From assembly GCF_040545335.1 (NCBI RefSeq), contig NZ_JBEPLU010000001.1, forward strand, positions 868,001-932,000: a stretch of 64,000 nucleotides of DNA. The letters are read 5' to 3'. The notes under the pieces are model-generated. The model was given only the letters and a program-made list of their open reading frames with translations. It was not told where the DNA came from and made no database searches. Source of the stretch: Phenylobacterium koreense (GTDB lineage: Bacteria; Pseudomonadota; Alphaproteobacteria; Caulobacterales; Caulobacteraceae). Below, one piece after another: positions 54,990 to 63,099 of the stretch. How positions within the stretch are numbered: position 1 is the stretch's first letter; each line of letters starts with the position of its first letter. The translations under genes were made by a program, and so were the position numbers.

Positions 54990-55519
54990 TCCAGCGCGCC
55001 GATATAGGGCAGCCCGCGCAACGCGCCGGCCGAGTCCATCCCATAGCCGACCAGGTACCTCGCCGGCGCCTCCCAGGCCACGAAGTCGGGGACGATGGCT
55101 CGCTTGGTCGGCCAGGGCTTGCTGGCGAACACCGCGGTCAGGGCGCGGCTGGCCCCGGCGTCGCGCACCAGCCGATGGGCCTCGGAGAGCGAGAGGCCGG
55201 TGTCGATCACGTCGTCGATGACCAGGGCCGTGCGACCGGCCAGCGGCCGCTGCAGGTCGGCGCGCACCTCGCACCGCCCAAGGCTCGCCCGCTCGTCGCC
55301 ATAAGACGCCAGCCACAGGGCGTCGAACCGCACGTGGCGGCCCTGCCGCGCCAGGGCCCGCGTCAGGTCGGAGGCGAACCACAAGCCGCCCGTCAGCAGG
55401 CAGACCGCCACCGTGTCGTCGTCGATCACCGGCGCGATCTGGCGGGCCAGGTCCTCGACCCGGCGGGCCACCTCCTCTTCGGTGAGCAGGACGACGGGCG
55501 GAACGTGGGGATCAGTCAT
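54986..55519 (-). CDS. phosphoribosyltransferase (hypoxanthine-type)
   Basis: 177 residues with the PRPP-binding loop ALVIDDVIDTGLSL and the upstream pyrophosphate-loop region (LTGGLWFASDLTRAL). The layout matches hypoxanthine-guanine phosphoribosyltransferases, which salvage purine bases; xanthine phosphoribosyltransferase is possible. It overlaps the upstream zinc-ribbon gene by eight bases and the lysA end by four. Confidence 0.87.
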   Translation of the reverse strand: MTDPHVPPVVLLTEEEVARRVEDLARQIAPVIDDDTVAVCLLTGGLWFASDLTRALARQGRHVRFDALWLASYGDERASLGRCEVRADLQRPLAGRTALVIDDVIDTGLSLSEAHRLVRDAGASRALTAVFASKPWPTKRAIVPDFVAWEAPARYLVGYGMDSAGALRGLPYIGALD

Positions 55520-56348
55520 GGGCAGGGAGGGCGTCCGGGCTGTCCGGCGGCAGCGGCTGGGCGTCGACGGGCGGCGGCCCGGCGGCGGCGCGGAGTTCGG
55601 GAGCCGGCGCCCGGGGCGCAGGATCGGCCTGCTTGACGGCCACCGTCACGGTTTCCTTCGGCGCGAAGGCGACCTCGAGTTCCTTGGCCCGTACCGGCGG
55701 GTCCAGCAGGGCGATGGCGAAGTGCCGGGTCTCGCCCGGCGGGATACGGGCGTCCGCCGGTCGCGCGATCTTGGTGGCGATCGGCTCGCCCTTCTCGTCC
55801 AACAGGCTGATGCGCAGCGGCGGTGTGACGATCGGCTCGTTCTCGATGTTGCGGATCATGCCCGACACCGACAGCGCCGCATGGCCCTCCTGCAGCGACG
55901 GCTCGAACCGCACGCCCTCGATCACCAGGCCCAGGCTGTTCACTGGCAAGCCGACCCCGGCGTAGGCGCTGGCCGTCCGCGGCCACAGCTTCACGACGTC
56001 CACCCGGAAGATCATGGCGAGCGCGATCAACAGCACCAGGGCTGCCGCCATACCGGCCCAGACCACTCCCGTCGCCGTCGCCTCGCGCACCTTGCGCTCG
56101 GTGTCCTTGCGCGCGCGGAACGCCCTGGGCAGGTCATCGGCGCTCAAACCGCCGAGCGCAGCCTCGGGTTCGGGTTCGGCGATCGCAGGCTCCAGAACGA
56201 CGGGTTCCGGCTCCGGTTCGGCGGCGCCTTCCGGCACGGCCGTCCAGCGCGCGCCGCAGTTCGCGCATTTGACCGCGCGTCCGCCAGGCGGAATCTTGGA
56301 ATCGTCCACGAAATAGCTGGTGGCGCACTCTGGACAGGTCAGTATCAT
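55512..56348 (-). CDS. zinc-ribbon (MJ0042) DUF3426 membrane protein
   Basis: 278 residues starting MILTCPECATSYFVDD. The N-terminal zinc ribbon has CPEC and CANC pairs (PGGRAVKCANCGARW). A Glu/Pro-rich linker follows, then one transmembrane helix (about 125-145), and a C-terminal extracytoplasmic DUF3426 domain (RFEPSLQEGHAALSVSG in outline; VSGMIRNIENE). The function is unknown. It is divergent from ftsE by 56 bases and overlaps the phosphoribosyltransferase gene. This neighbourhood with ftsEX recurs in alphaproteobacteria. Confidence 0.88.
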   Translation of the reverse strand: MILTCPECATSYFVDDSKIPPGGRAVKCANCGARWTAVPEGAAEPEPEPVVLEPAIAEPEPEAALGGLSADDLPRAFRARKDTERKVREATATGVVWAGMAAALVLLIALAMIFRVDVVKLWPRTASAYAGVGLPVNSLGLVIEGVRFEPSLQEGHAALSVSGMIRNIENEPIVTPPLRISLLDEKGEPIATKIARPADARIPPGETRHFAIALLDPPVRAKELEVAFAPKETVTVAVKQADPAPRAPAPELRAAAGPPPVDAQPLPPDSPDALPAHD

Positions 56349-56404
56349 GACGGCCGAATCGGACGCTCCAGCAACCTCCACCGAGGTCGCCGATTTCGGC
56401 CCCC

Positions 56405-57121
56405 ATGTCCAGAAACCTGAACGCCACAGGCGCCTACGACGCCGATCCTGCCGTTGTCCGCTTCGATGATGTGTCGATGCGTTATGGTCGCGCCCCCGAA
56501 ACCTTGAAAGACCTCACCTTCTCTCTAGCGCCGGGGTCCTTCCACTTCGTGACCGGCGCATCGGGTGCAGGCAAGACCTCGCTGCTCAAGCTCCTGTTCC
56601 TTGCGGCTCGCCCGTCCAAGGGGTTGCTGCACCTCTTCGGCCAGGACGTCGCGACGCTGCCGCGGTCCGAGCTGCCGTTCCTGCGACGAAGGATCGGCGT
56701 GGTCTATCAGGAGTTCAAGCTCCTTGAGCATCTCTCGGTCTTCGACAACACCGCCCTGCCCTTGCGCATCGAGGGCCGCAAGCCCGACAGCTATCGCAAC
56801 GACGTGGCCGAGCTGCTGGCCTGGGTCGGCCTGCGCAACCGGATGCACGTAATGCCCGCCACCCTCTCCGGCGGCGAGAAGCAGCGCCTGGCCATCGCCC
56901 GCGCCGTAGTCAATCGCCCGGAGATTCTGCTGGCCGACGAGCCCACCGGCAACGTCGATCCCGAGATGGCGGTGCGCATCCTGAAGCTCTTCGTCGAGCT
57001 CAACCGCCTGGGCGCCACCGTCGTCTTCGCCACCCACGACCAGGAGCTGGTGGCCCGATCGGGCATGCCCTCGCTGCACTTGGAGAAAGGCCGGCTGACT
57101 CCGGTGGCGGCGCGATCGTGA
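56405..57121 (+). CDS. ftsE: cell division ATP-binding protein FtsE
   Basis: ABC ATPase of the FtsEX complex, which activates peptidoglycan hydrolases at the division site. 238 residues with Walker [12 protein letters not shown], signature [14 protein letters not shown], Walker [13 protein letters not shown] and switch His in FATHDQEL. The [15 protein letters not shown] segment is typical of FtsE. It carries about 15 extra N-terminal residues. Its stop overlaps the ftsX start (GTGA). Confidence 0.95.
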   Translation: MSRNLNATGAYDADPAVVRFDDVSMRYGRAPETLKDLTFSLAPGSFHFVTGASGAGKTSLLKLLFLAARPSKGLLHLFGQDVATLPRSELPFLRRRIGVVYQEFKLLEHLSVFDNTALPLRIEGRKPDSYRNDVAELLAWVGLRNRMHVMPATLSGGEKQRLAIARAVVNRPEILLADEPTGNVDPEMAVRILKLFVELNRLGATVVFATHDQELVARSGMPSLHLEKGRLTPVAARS

Positions 57122-58005
57122 ACGATTTCGACGTCGCGCGCTGGCGGCCTGCGCCCTTCCTGCCCGAGGCGGACGCCCGCGACGGTTCTCTGACCTTCGT
57201 GGTCGCCGTGCTTTGCTTCCTGGCCTGCCTGACCCTGCTTGGCCTGCTGGCCGCCAACCGAGCCGCCGACAACTGGACCGACCAGCTCCATGGCCAGGCG
57301 ACCGTGATCGTCCGTCCCAAGGCCAACGAGACCCCCGACGGGGCCGCCGCCCGCGCCGCCGAGACCCTTGCCGGAGTGGCCGGCGTCGCCGAGGCCCGCG
57401 CCCTCGAAAAGGAGAAGGCCGAGGCGCTCATCGCCCCCTGGCTGGGCGACGCCGACCTTTCGGACCTGCCGGTTCCCCGCCTGGTGGCCGTGCAGCTCGA
57501 CCGGACGGCGCCCGCCGGCGCCCAGGCCCTCGACCGCGCGCTGAAGGCGCAAGGGATCGACGCCGTGGTGGACGACCACTCCGCCTGGATGGGCGACATC
57601 CAGAAGGCCGCCCAGACCACCCGATGGGCGGGCCTGGCCATCTTCGGCCTCATCGCCATAGCCGCCGCCTCCGTGGTCGCCTTCGCCACCCGCGCCGGCC
57701 TCGCGGCGCGTCGGGAGGTGGTCGAGGTCCTGCACCTCTCGGGCGCCGAGGACCGCTTCATCGCCCGTCTCTTCCAGTTGCGCTTTGCGCGGATGGCCGC
57801 CGTCGCCGGCTTGTTCGGCGCCGCCGCTGCGGCGATCATGGGCGCTGGCCTGCGCATCGCGGGCGGAGGAGAAGGTTTGACGCCGGTGCTGCCGATCGCC
57901 TGGAGCGATCTCCTGTTCGTGCTGCCCGCGCCGCTGGCCGCTGCGGCGGTCGCCGCCGTCGCCGCCCGCTTCACCGCCCAGGCCCTGATCCGGGATTTCT
58001 CGTGA
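57118..58005 (+). CDS. ftsX: cell division protein FtsX
   Basis: Membrane subunit of FtsEX, 295 residues, GTG start. One helix (about 25-45), a periplasmic domain (about 50-165; [14 protein letters not shown]), then three helices in the FtsX permease fold (about 170-190, 220-245, 265-285). [21 protein letters not shown] is the conserved coupling helix region. It overlaps both ftsE and the next gene. Confidence 0.94.
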   Translation: MNDFDVARWRPAPFLPEADARDGSLTFVVAVLCFLACLTLLGLLAANRAADNWTDQLHGQATVIVRPKANETPDGAAARAAETLAGVAGVAEARALEKEKAEALIAPWLGDADLSDLPVPRLVAVQLDRTAPAGAQALDRALKAQGIDAVVDDHSAWMGDIQKAAQTTRWAGLAIFGLIAIAAASVVAFATRAGLAARREVVEVLHLSGAEDRFIARLFQLRFARMAAVAGLFGAAAAAIMGAGLRIAGGGEGLTPVLPIAWSDLLFVLPAPLAAAAVAAVAARFTAQALIRDFS

Positions 58006-58634
58006 AGGGTCTCGTCGCGCTCATCGTCGCCGCCGCGATCTGGGCCGCCGGCCTGCTGGCCTTCGCCGAACGGGTCGAGCGCTCGACGCCTGCGCCCGAG
58101 CCCGCCGGCGCCGATGGAGTGGTCGCCCTCACCGGCGCCGGGTCGAACGAGCGCATCGGCGCGGCCATGAGCCTGCTGGAGGACGGCAAGGCCAGGCGGA
58201 TGCTGGTCTCCGGCGTCAATCGCGAGGCCTCGCGCGAGGACATCCGGGTCGTCAGTCGCGCGGTCCGGCGGCTCTACGACTGCTGCGTCGACCTCGGCTT
58301 CGACGCCGCCAACACCGTCGGCAACGCCCGCGAGACCCAGGAGTGGGCCCGCGCCATGCGGTTCGACAGCCTGATCATCGTCACCGCCGACTACCACATG
58401 CCCCGCGCCATGCTGGAACTCCGCGGCGCCATGCCGGACAAGCGGCTGACCGCCTACCCGGTCGCCACTTCGGTCATGCGCGCCGAGCGCTGGTGGCGCA
58501 CCAGCGGCGGCGCCCGCTTGATGGTGACGGAGTATTCCAAGTATCTCGCCATCCTCGGTCGGGAAGCGCTGCTGTCGCTGGGCCCCCGCGCCGACGCCGA
58601 GACCCAAGAGCCCACGAAAGGCCGCCCCCTTTGA
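58002..58634 (+). CDS. YdcF/ElyC family (DUF218) membrane protein
   Basis: 210 residues with one N-terminal helix (about 2-20) and a DUF218 domain. VVALTGAGSNERIGAAMSLL, MLVSGVNR, NTVGNARETQEWA and IIVTADYHMPRAMLELR are the family blocks. E. coli ElyC and SanA of this family affect envelope integrity and lipid-carrier use. The GTG start overlaps ftsX, and the stop overlaps plsC. Confidence 0.9.
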   Translation: MKGLVALIVAAAIWAAGLLAFAERVERSTPAPEPAGADGVVALTGAGSNERIGAAMSLLEDGKARRMLVSGVNREASREDIRVVSRAVRRLYDCCVDLGFDAANTVGNARETQEWARAMRFDSLIIVTADYHMPRAMLELRGAMPDKRLTAYPVATSVMRAERWWRTSGGARLMVTEYSKYLAILGREALLSLGPRADAETQEPTKGRPL

Positions 58635-59341
58635 TCGCCGTTCGCTCCCTGGTTTTCGTGGTCCTCTTCTACCTGTGGTCCGCCATCGTCGCGGTCGGCT
58701 GCGCGCCGATCATCCTGCCTGGCCCACGGCGCTGGACCTCGGCGATGATGAGTGGCTGGGCCAAGGGCATCATCTGGCTGCTGAGGGTTGTCTGCGACAT
58801 CAAGGTCGAGGTCCGCGGCAAGCAGCACATTCCCCAGGGCGCCTCGGTGCTGGCGCCCAAGCATCAGTGCATGTTCGACGTCTTCGCCCAGCTCGCCTGG
58901 CTGCCCGACGCCTGCTTCGTGATGAAGAAGGAGCTGATGTGGATCCCGTTCTTCAGTTGGTACGCGATCAAGGCCCGGATGATCGTCGTCGACCGTGAAG
59001 GCCACTCCACCGCCCTGCGCAAGCTGGTCCGCGACAGCCAGGAGCGCTTCGCCCAGAACCGCCAGGTGATGATCTTCCCGGAAGGCACCCGGACCGCGCC
59101 CGGAGCGCCGGCCGACTACAAGCCCGGCATCGCCGCCCTCTATCGCCAGATCGACGTTCCGGTGCATCCAGTGGCGACCAACTCCGGCGTCCACTGGCCC
59201 CGCCACGGCTTCCTGCGCCGCCCCGGGACCATCGTCTTCGAATACCTCGAACCCATTCAGCCCGGCCTCAAGCGCGCCGACTTTATGCGCACCCTGGAAG
59301 ACCGGATCGAAACCGCCTCGGCCAAGCTGCTCCCGCTGTAG
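58631..59341 (+). CDS. plsC: 1-acyl-sn-glycerol-3-phosphate acyltransferase
   Basis: Makes phosphatidic acid for membrane lipids. 236 residues from a TTG overlapping the previous stop (TTGA). One or two N-terminal helices precede the acyltransferase domain: KHQCMFD gives the H-x4-D catalytic motif, MIFPEGTR the substrate site, and VHPVATNSG the last block. It is the final gene of the ftsEX-ydcF-plsC chain, so lipid synthesis is translated together with division genes. Confidence 0.94.
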   Translation: MIAVRSLVFVVLFYLWSAIVAVGCAPIILPGPRRWTSAMMSGWAKGIIWLLRVVCDIKVEVRGKQHIPQGASVLAPKHQCMFDVFAQLAWLPDACFVMKKELMWIPFFSWYAIKARMIVVDREGHSTALRKLVRDSQERFAQNRQVMIFPEGTRTAPGAPADYKPGIAALYRQIDVPVHPVATNSGVHWPRHGFLRRPGTIVFEYLEPIQPGLKRADFMRTLEDRIETASAKLLPL

Positions 59342-59348
59342 CGACGTA

Positions 59349-59370
59349 GGGGTAGGATCCATCCTACCCC
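59349..59370. terminator. hairpin between plsC and chaC
   Basis: GGGGTAGGAT and ATCCTACCCC form a perfect 10-bp dyad with two bases between. It lies eight bases after plsC and contains the chaC stop codon, so it may serve both convergent genes. Confidence 0.55.
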
Positions 59371-59903
59371 GCAGCGAGCTCCCGCGCCTCGACCATGCCC
59401 AGCAGCTTTTCCATCACCGCGTCGTGCACGCCGCGCTCGCAGAGGTGGGTCACCAGGTCGCGCAGATAGTCCACATTGCGGCCCGAAAGCCCGGTCGCCC
59501 CGGCGATCAGCTCGGCCTGGCGCTCCAGGCTTAGCGCGCCGGCCCACTGGGGATGGCGTACGTCGGACACGAACACCAGGGTCTCCACCCGCCGACCGTC
59601 CGCTAGGCGGATGTTGGCCGTCGCCTCGACATAGGTCTCGGTCGGCTGCTCGCGCTCGCGCAGATAGGTGTAGACCTCGGGCCAGGCCTCCTCGGCCACT
59701 CGATAGGCCGCCCCGCGCACCGCCCCGCCCGGCGCCAGGCCCAGCACCAGCCCTGGACGCTGGTAGGTCCCGCGATGGTGCACCGAATAGATGCAGAAGG
59801 CGCGCCGCCGCCCGTGTAGGGTGGCCGCCTGGCGCTCGACATATTCGAACCCCGGACGCCACATCAGCGACCCGTAACCGAAGACCCAACGCTCAATCGA
59901 CAT
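59364..59903 (-). CDS. ChaC-like gamma-glutamylcyclotransferase
   Basis: 179 residues. The N-terminal FGYGSLMWRPGF is the ChaC family loop, followed by RAFCIYSVHHRGTYQRPGLVLGL (key RGTYQRPGL), and the acidic catalytic region in LREREQPTETYVEA. Members degrade glutathione to 5-oxoproline and Cys-Gly. The ATG shares bases with the start of the divergent DUF2125 gene (CATG), unless the TTG at 59918 is used. Confidence 0.92.
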   Translation of the reverse strand: MSIERWVFGYGSLMWRPGFEYVERQAATLHGRRRAFCIYSVHHRGTYQRPGLVLGLAPGGAVRGAAYRVAEEAWPEVYTYLREREQPTETYVEATANIRLADGRRVETLVFVSDVRHPQWAGALSLERQAELIAGATGLSGRNVDYLRDLVTHLCERGVHDAVMEKLLGMVEARELAAG

Positions 59904-60969
59904 GGCCCGCCGCGACAACTCCGCCCCGCCTGCTTATCGTGTGCCCGATCCCGTGCATGACCGCAAACCCGGACGCTGGGGTCTCTACATTCCCTTCATC
60001 ATCGCCGCGGTCGTGGTCATCGCCTGGACCGGGCTCTGGTTCTACGCCCGCGGCGAGGCCGAGCGCCGGATGGACGCCACCGCCGACAAGCTTCGCGCCG
60101 CCGGCTTTGAGGTCACCTGGGCCGAGCGCCGGATCAACGGCTATCCCTTCCGGCTGAACGTCGCGCTGACCGACGCCCGCATCCGCGAGCCGTCCGGCTG
60201 GTCGCTGGCCGCCCCCAAGCTCGAGGGCCAGGCCTACATGCACGGCCTCACCGACTGGGTCCTGGCCACCCAGGAGGGACTGGTCTTCACCCGCCCCATC
60301 GGCGGCCCCGTGGCGGTGAAGGGCGAGGTCATCCACGCCAGCCTGTTCCACCTCGACAAGCCCCTGCCCAACCTCTCCTTCGAGGGGACCAAGCTGACCT
60401 TCGCCCCGGCCACCGGCGCCCAGCCCTTCGCCCTGACCGCAGCCGACAAGGTCGAGTTCCACTTCCGCCCCGGCCCCGACGACCAGGCCGCCATGATGCT
60501 CAAGGTCGACGCCGGCCAGGCCAGGCTCTCGGGCCTCTTCGCGCGCATGGCCGACGGCAAGCCGATCTCGATCGTGTGGGACGCCCTGCTCTCCAAGGTC
60601 AGCGCCTTCCGCGGCGCCGACTGGCCCGAGGCGGTGCGCGCCTGGACCACGGCCGGCGGCCGGATGACCGTGCGCAATGCAGGCGTCACCGCCGGCGAGG
60701 CGGTGATCGGGGCGCAGTCGGGAACGCTCAGCGTCGGCTATGATGGCCGGCTCAACGGCTCGCTCGACGTCTCGCTGCGCCAGGCGCCCAAGACCATCGG
60801 GGCCATGGCCGAGACCGGCGTCATCAAGCCCGAGGCCGCCGCCGCAGCCTCCGCCGTCGCCGCCGCCCGCCAGGGCGAAGGCGACGTGGCCCGCGCCAAC
60901 ATCACCTTCCAGGCCGGCCAGACGACCCTCGGCCCCGTCGCGATCGGCCCGTCGCCAAAGGTCTACTAG
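59902..60969 (+). CDS. DUF2125 membrane-anchored protein
   Basis: 355 residues, alphaproteobacterial family. One transmembrane helix (about 30-50) is followed by a large periplasmic domain with repeated beta-strand pattern, as in AsmA-like or lipid-interacting proteins. AAGFEVTWAERRINGYPFRLNV (motif INGYPFR) is the family mark. It starts on the base next to the chaC start. Function unknown; a role in the envelope is likely. Confidence 0.85.
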   Translation: MARRDNSAPPAYRVPDPVHDRKPGRWGLYIPFIIAAVVVIAWTGLWFYARGEAERRMDATADKLRAAGFEVTWAERRINGYPFRLNVALTDARIREPSGWSLAAPKLEGQAYMHGLTDWVLATQEGLVFTRPIGGPVAVKGEVIHASLFHLDKPLPNLSFEGTKLTFAPATGAQPFALTAADKVEFHFRPGPDDQAAMMLKVDAGQARLSGLFARMADGKPISIVWDALLSKVSAFRGADWPEAVRAWTTAGGRMTVRNAGVTAGEAVIGAQSGTLSVGYDGRLNGSLDVSLRQAPKTIGAMAETGVIKPEAAAAASAVAAARQGEGDVARANITFQAGQTTLGPVAIGPSPKVY

Positions 60970-61072
60970 AGGCCAAGGCGGCGCAGCGAGCCTTATGCAA
61001 TTTCGGCTTTCGACCCTTTGCGGAAGTCTTGCGCGAGGACCGGGCGGCGACGCTCCAGTGAGGTGAAGTACG

Positions 61073-62275
61073 TCAGATAGCGCTGGCGTCCGTTGTCGAG
61101 CCCCTCAAGTAGATCCGGGTGAGGTATGTCATTCCGACGATCATGGTGATGAACAGCAGGATGACCGAAGCCCCGACATTGGCGACGGCAGCAACAGGCC
61201 CTTTGTAGTGATCGTACGCGACGCCGAGGCCCCAGGTCGCCAAGGCGTAGGGAGCCAGGATCATGGCGGCGCCCAGATAGTATTTCCGGCCTACCAGACG
61301 GAAGCCCCGCATGGAGGCCACGATCCCCTTGTCGGCAGCGTCCAGCGCAACAGCCGGAAGCACGAGCGCGAACGGGCTGAAGAAGACCAGCATGATGAAG
61401 CCGATCAAACCCAGGAGACCGTCAAGTTGCCACTGAGTGGCGGTTGCGAGGTGCGCCTTCAACCAGGGCTCGATCCGGTCGAGAGATCGAAACAGCACGC
61501 CGCAGATGAACCAGCGCCAAGCCCATCCCCAGAGAGCTTTGGCAGGAAAGGCGGTCAGTCGGGGTTCCCGCCTTGTGGCAGTAAACCGCGCCCACTGGAT
61601 CATCGCCACGGACAGCAAGGCGAGTTCCGTCAGAAGCAAGATCAGTAACACCAGCAGGATCATCAGCGCGAAGCCCCGGTCCCTATCAGCAAACTCCTTC
61701 GAGTAGCCCACGTTCATGAAGAGCACCGGCAGCACGCAGAACAGGAAGAACCAGGGGCCGACTACGCGAAGCAGCGCGCCCCGGTGGTCGCTCAACTCGG
61801 CAAGCACGGCCTTGACCTCGTTCCCTGGGCTGAAGGCTCCAGGCGCCCGCTGTGCCGCCGCTTTCCACCCATCGGCCTTCAAGGCCGCAACATCCCTCTC
61901 CAGGCGCCTGGCCATGAACGGAAGGAAGATAACAAGGGAACCGACCATAGTGAGGAAAGCGGTCGCCGTACCAACAACCTGCGGATCGAAGGAGAGAGGC
62001 GATAGGCCGCTAAAGAAAACGAGTGGAGTGATACCGACCGCGCCGATCCCAACGGCGATGGCGCCGCGCCGGTGACGTAGAATGAACTGGCGTATCGGCG
62101 GCGCCTGCAAGGCGGTGATGAGCGCCGCCAGCAGCCCAAAGGTCGCTCCCATTTGCGCGCGGTCACTGGCTGGAGTGAGCGCCAGCATCGTCCCAAAGAC
62201 GCCCGCCATCACGACGGCGACCCAAACGTACTTCTTGGCCAAGTTTATCCCCCACCCCAGCACTCGAAGCTGCAC
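61073..62275 (-). CDS. hypothetical multi-pass membrane protein
   Basis: 400 residues with about nine hydrophobic helices in three groups: about 14-60, 75-120 and 165-380. A soluble charged loop (about 122-160, RRLERDVAALKADGWK) interrupts them. No family is recognised. Its base composition is visibly lower in G and C than flanking genes, with more A/T at third positions, and it sits between two gene-poor gaps. It may have been acquired horizontally. Shares no obvious context with either neighbour. Confidence 0.72.
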   Translation of the reverse strand: MQLRVLGWGINLAKKYVWVAVVMAGVFGTMLALTPASDRAQMGATFGLLAALITALQAPPIRQFILRHRRGAIAVGIGAVGITPLVFFSGLSPLSFDPQVVGTATAFLTMVGSLVIFLPFMARRLERDVAALKADGWKAAAQRAPGAFSPGNEVKAVLAELSDHRGALLRVVGPWFFLFCVLPVLFMNVGYSKEFADRDRGFALMILLVLLILLLTELALLSVAMIQWARFTATRREPRLTAFPAKALWGWAWRWFICGVLFRSLDRIEPWLKAHLATATQWQLDGLLGLIGFIMLVFFSPFALVLPAVALDAADKGIVASMRGFRLVGRKYYLGAAMILAPYALATWGLGVAYDHYKGPVAAVANVGASVILLFITMIVGMTYLTRIYLRGSTTDASAI

Positions 62276-62365
62276 TAGAGGCTCTTGGAGTTCAACCCAA
62301 GAGAGTAGTCATTTACCGGCTCGAAGAGGGCGTCCTTCCATCCCACCCAGGAAAACGGTCCGGTT

Positions 62366-62385
62366 AACCTTGGCGTCTATGGACG
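62366..62385. promoter_or_regulatory. 20-bp block shared with 50218-50237
   Basis: AACCTTGGCGTCTATGGACG here matches AACCTTGGCGTCAATCGACG at 50218 at 18 of 20 positions. GGTTAACC overlaps its start. It lies in the gap before the orphan membrane protein. Confidence 0.45.
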
Positions 62386-62449
62386 TCTGCCCGCCCGGCC
62401 ATGACAGCGCTTGGATCATAGGCCGTCGGCGGAACAAGCGCCTTCTTCC

Positions 62450-63028
62450 CTAGGCGGTGAACTCCCGCCCGCACTGGTCCCTGAACTCCTGCATGGCCTC
62501 GCCCCGGTCGGGATAAAGCGCGCAGATCATTTCGGTGGCGAAGGTGACCGGCGCATTGCCTGCGGCGGTCACCAGGTTCCCTTCCCGAACCGCCGCCGGC
62601 GTGTCGACATAGAAAGCGCTGGCGTCATAGCCCGCGGCCTTGGCCTTGAGAAAACCGAGCGAGTTCGAGGTGTGCCGGCGGCCGTTCATCAGGCCTGCAC
62701 GGGCTGCGGCGAGCGTGGCGGCGCAGATCGCGCCCACCACTTTGCCGGCCTCGTCGGCGGCCTGGAGGACGGCAGAGATGTCGGGCGCGTCGGCCTGGCT
62801 CCAGCCCGCAGAGCCGATCACCGCCAGCCCGTCATAGTCGTCGGGGCGCAGGTCCTCGATGGCGTGCTCAGGCGCGAACCTCATGCCGCCCATGGACAGC
62901 ACCGGCTGGCCGCCCGGCGTGTGAAACGACACGCGGCCGGCGAAGTAGGAACGGAAAGCCGCGCTCAGGCGCGCGTGCTCCCAGTCGGCGAAATCGTCGA
63001 TCAGGATAAAGGCCAGATGCTTTGCCAC
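62450..63028 (-). CDS. DJ-1/PfpI family protein
   Basis: 192 residues from GTG 63028, which has GGAGG six bases upstream; an ATG five codons earlier overlaps that site. The nucleophile elbow is C102 in GAICAATLAAARAG, with E17 in FADWE as the acidic partner. Members act as glyoxalase III, deglycase-like or chaperone proteins; the exact activity cannot be told. It stands near an M24 peptidase on the same strand, 71 bases away. Confidence 0.9.
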   Translation of the reverse strand: MAKHLAFILIDDFADWEHARLSAAFRSYFAGRVSFHTPGGQPVLSMGGMRFAPEHAIEDLRPDDYDGLAVIGSAGWSQADAPDISAVLQAADEAGKVVGAICAATLAAARAGLMNGRRHTSNSLGFLKAKAAGYDASAFYVDTPAAVREGNLVTAAGNAPVTFATEMICALYPDRGEAMQEFRDQCGREFTA

Positions 63029-63099
63029 GAACGCCTCCTGCATTTGGGTCGCGCCCCTGAGCCTAGGCCCCGAAGGCGCCCAAACCTGTCAGCAGCGCG

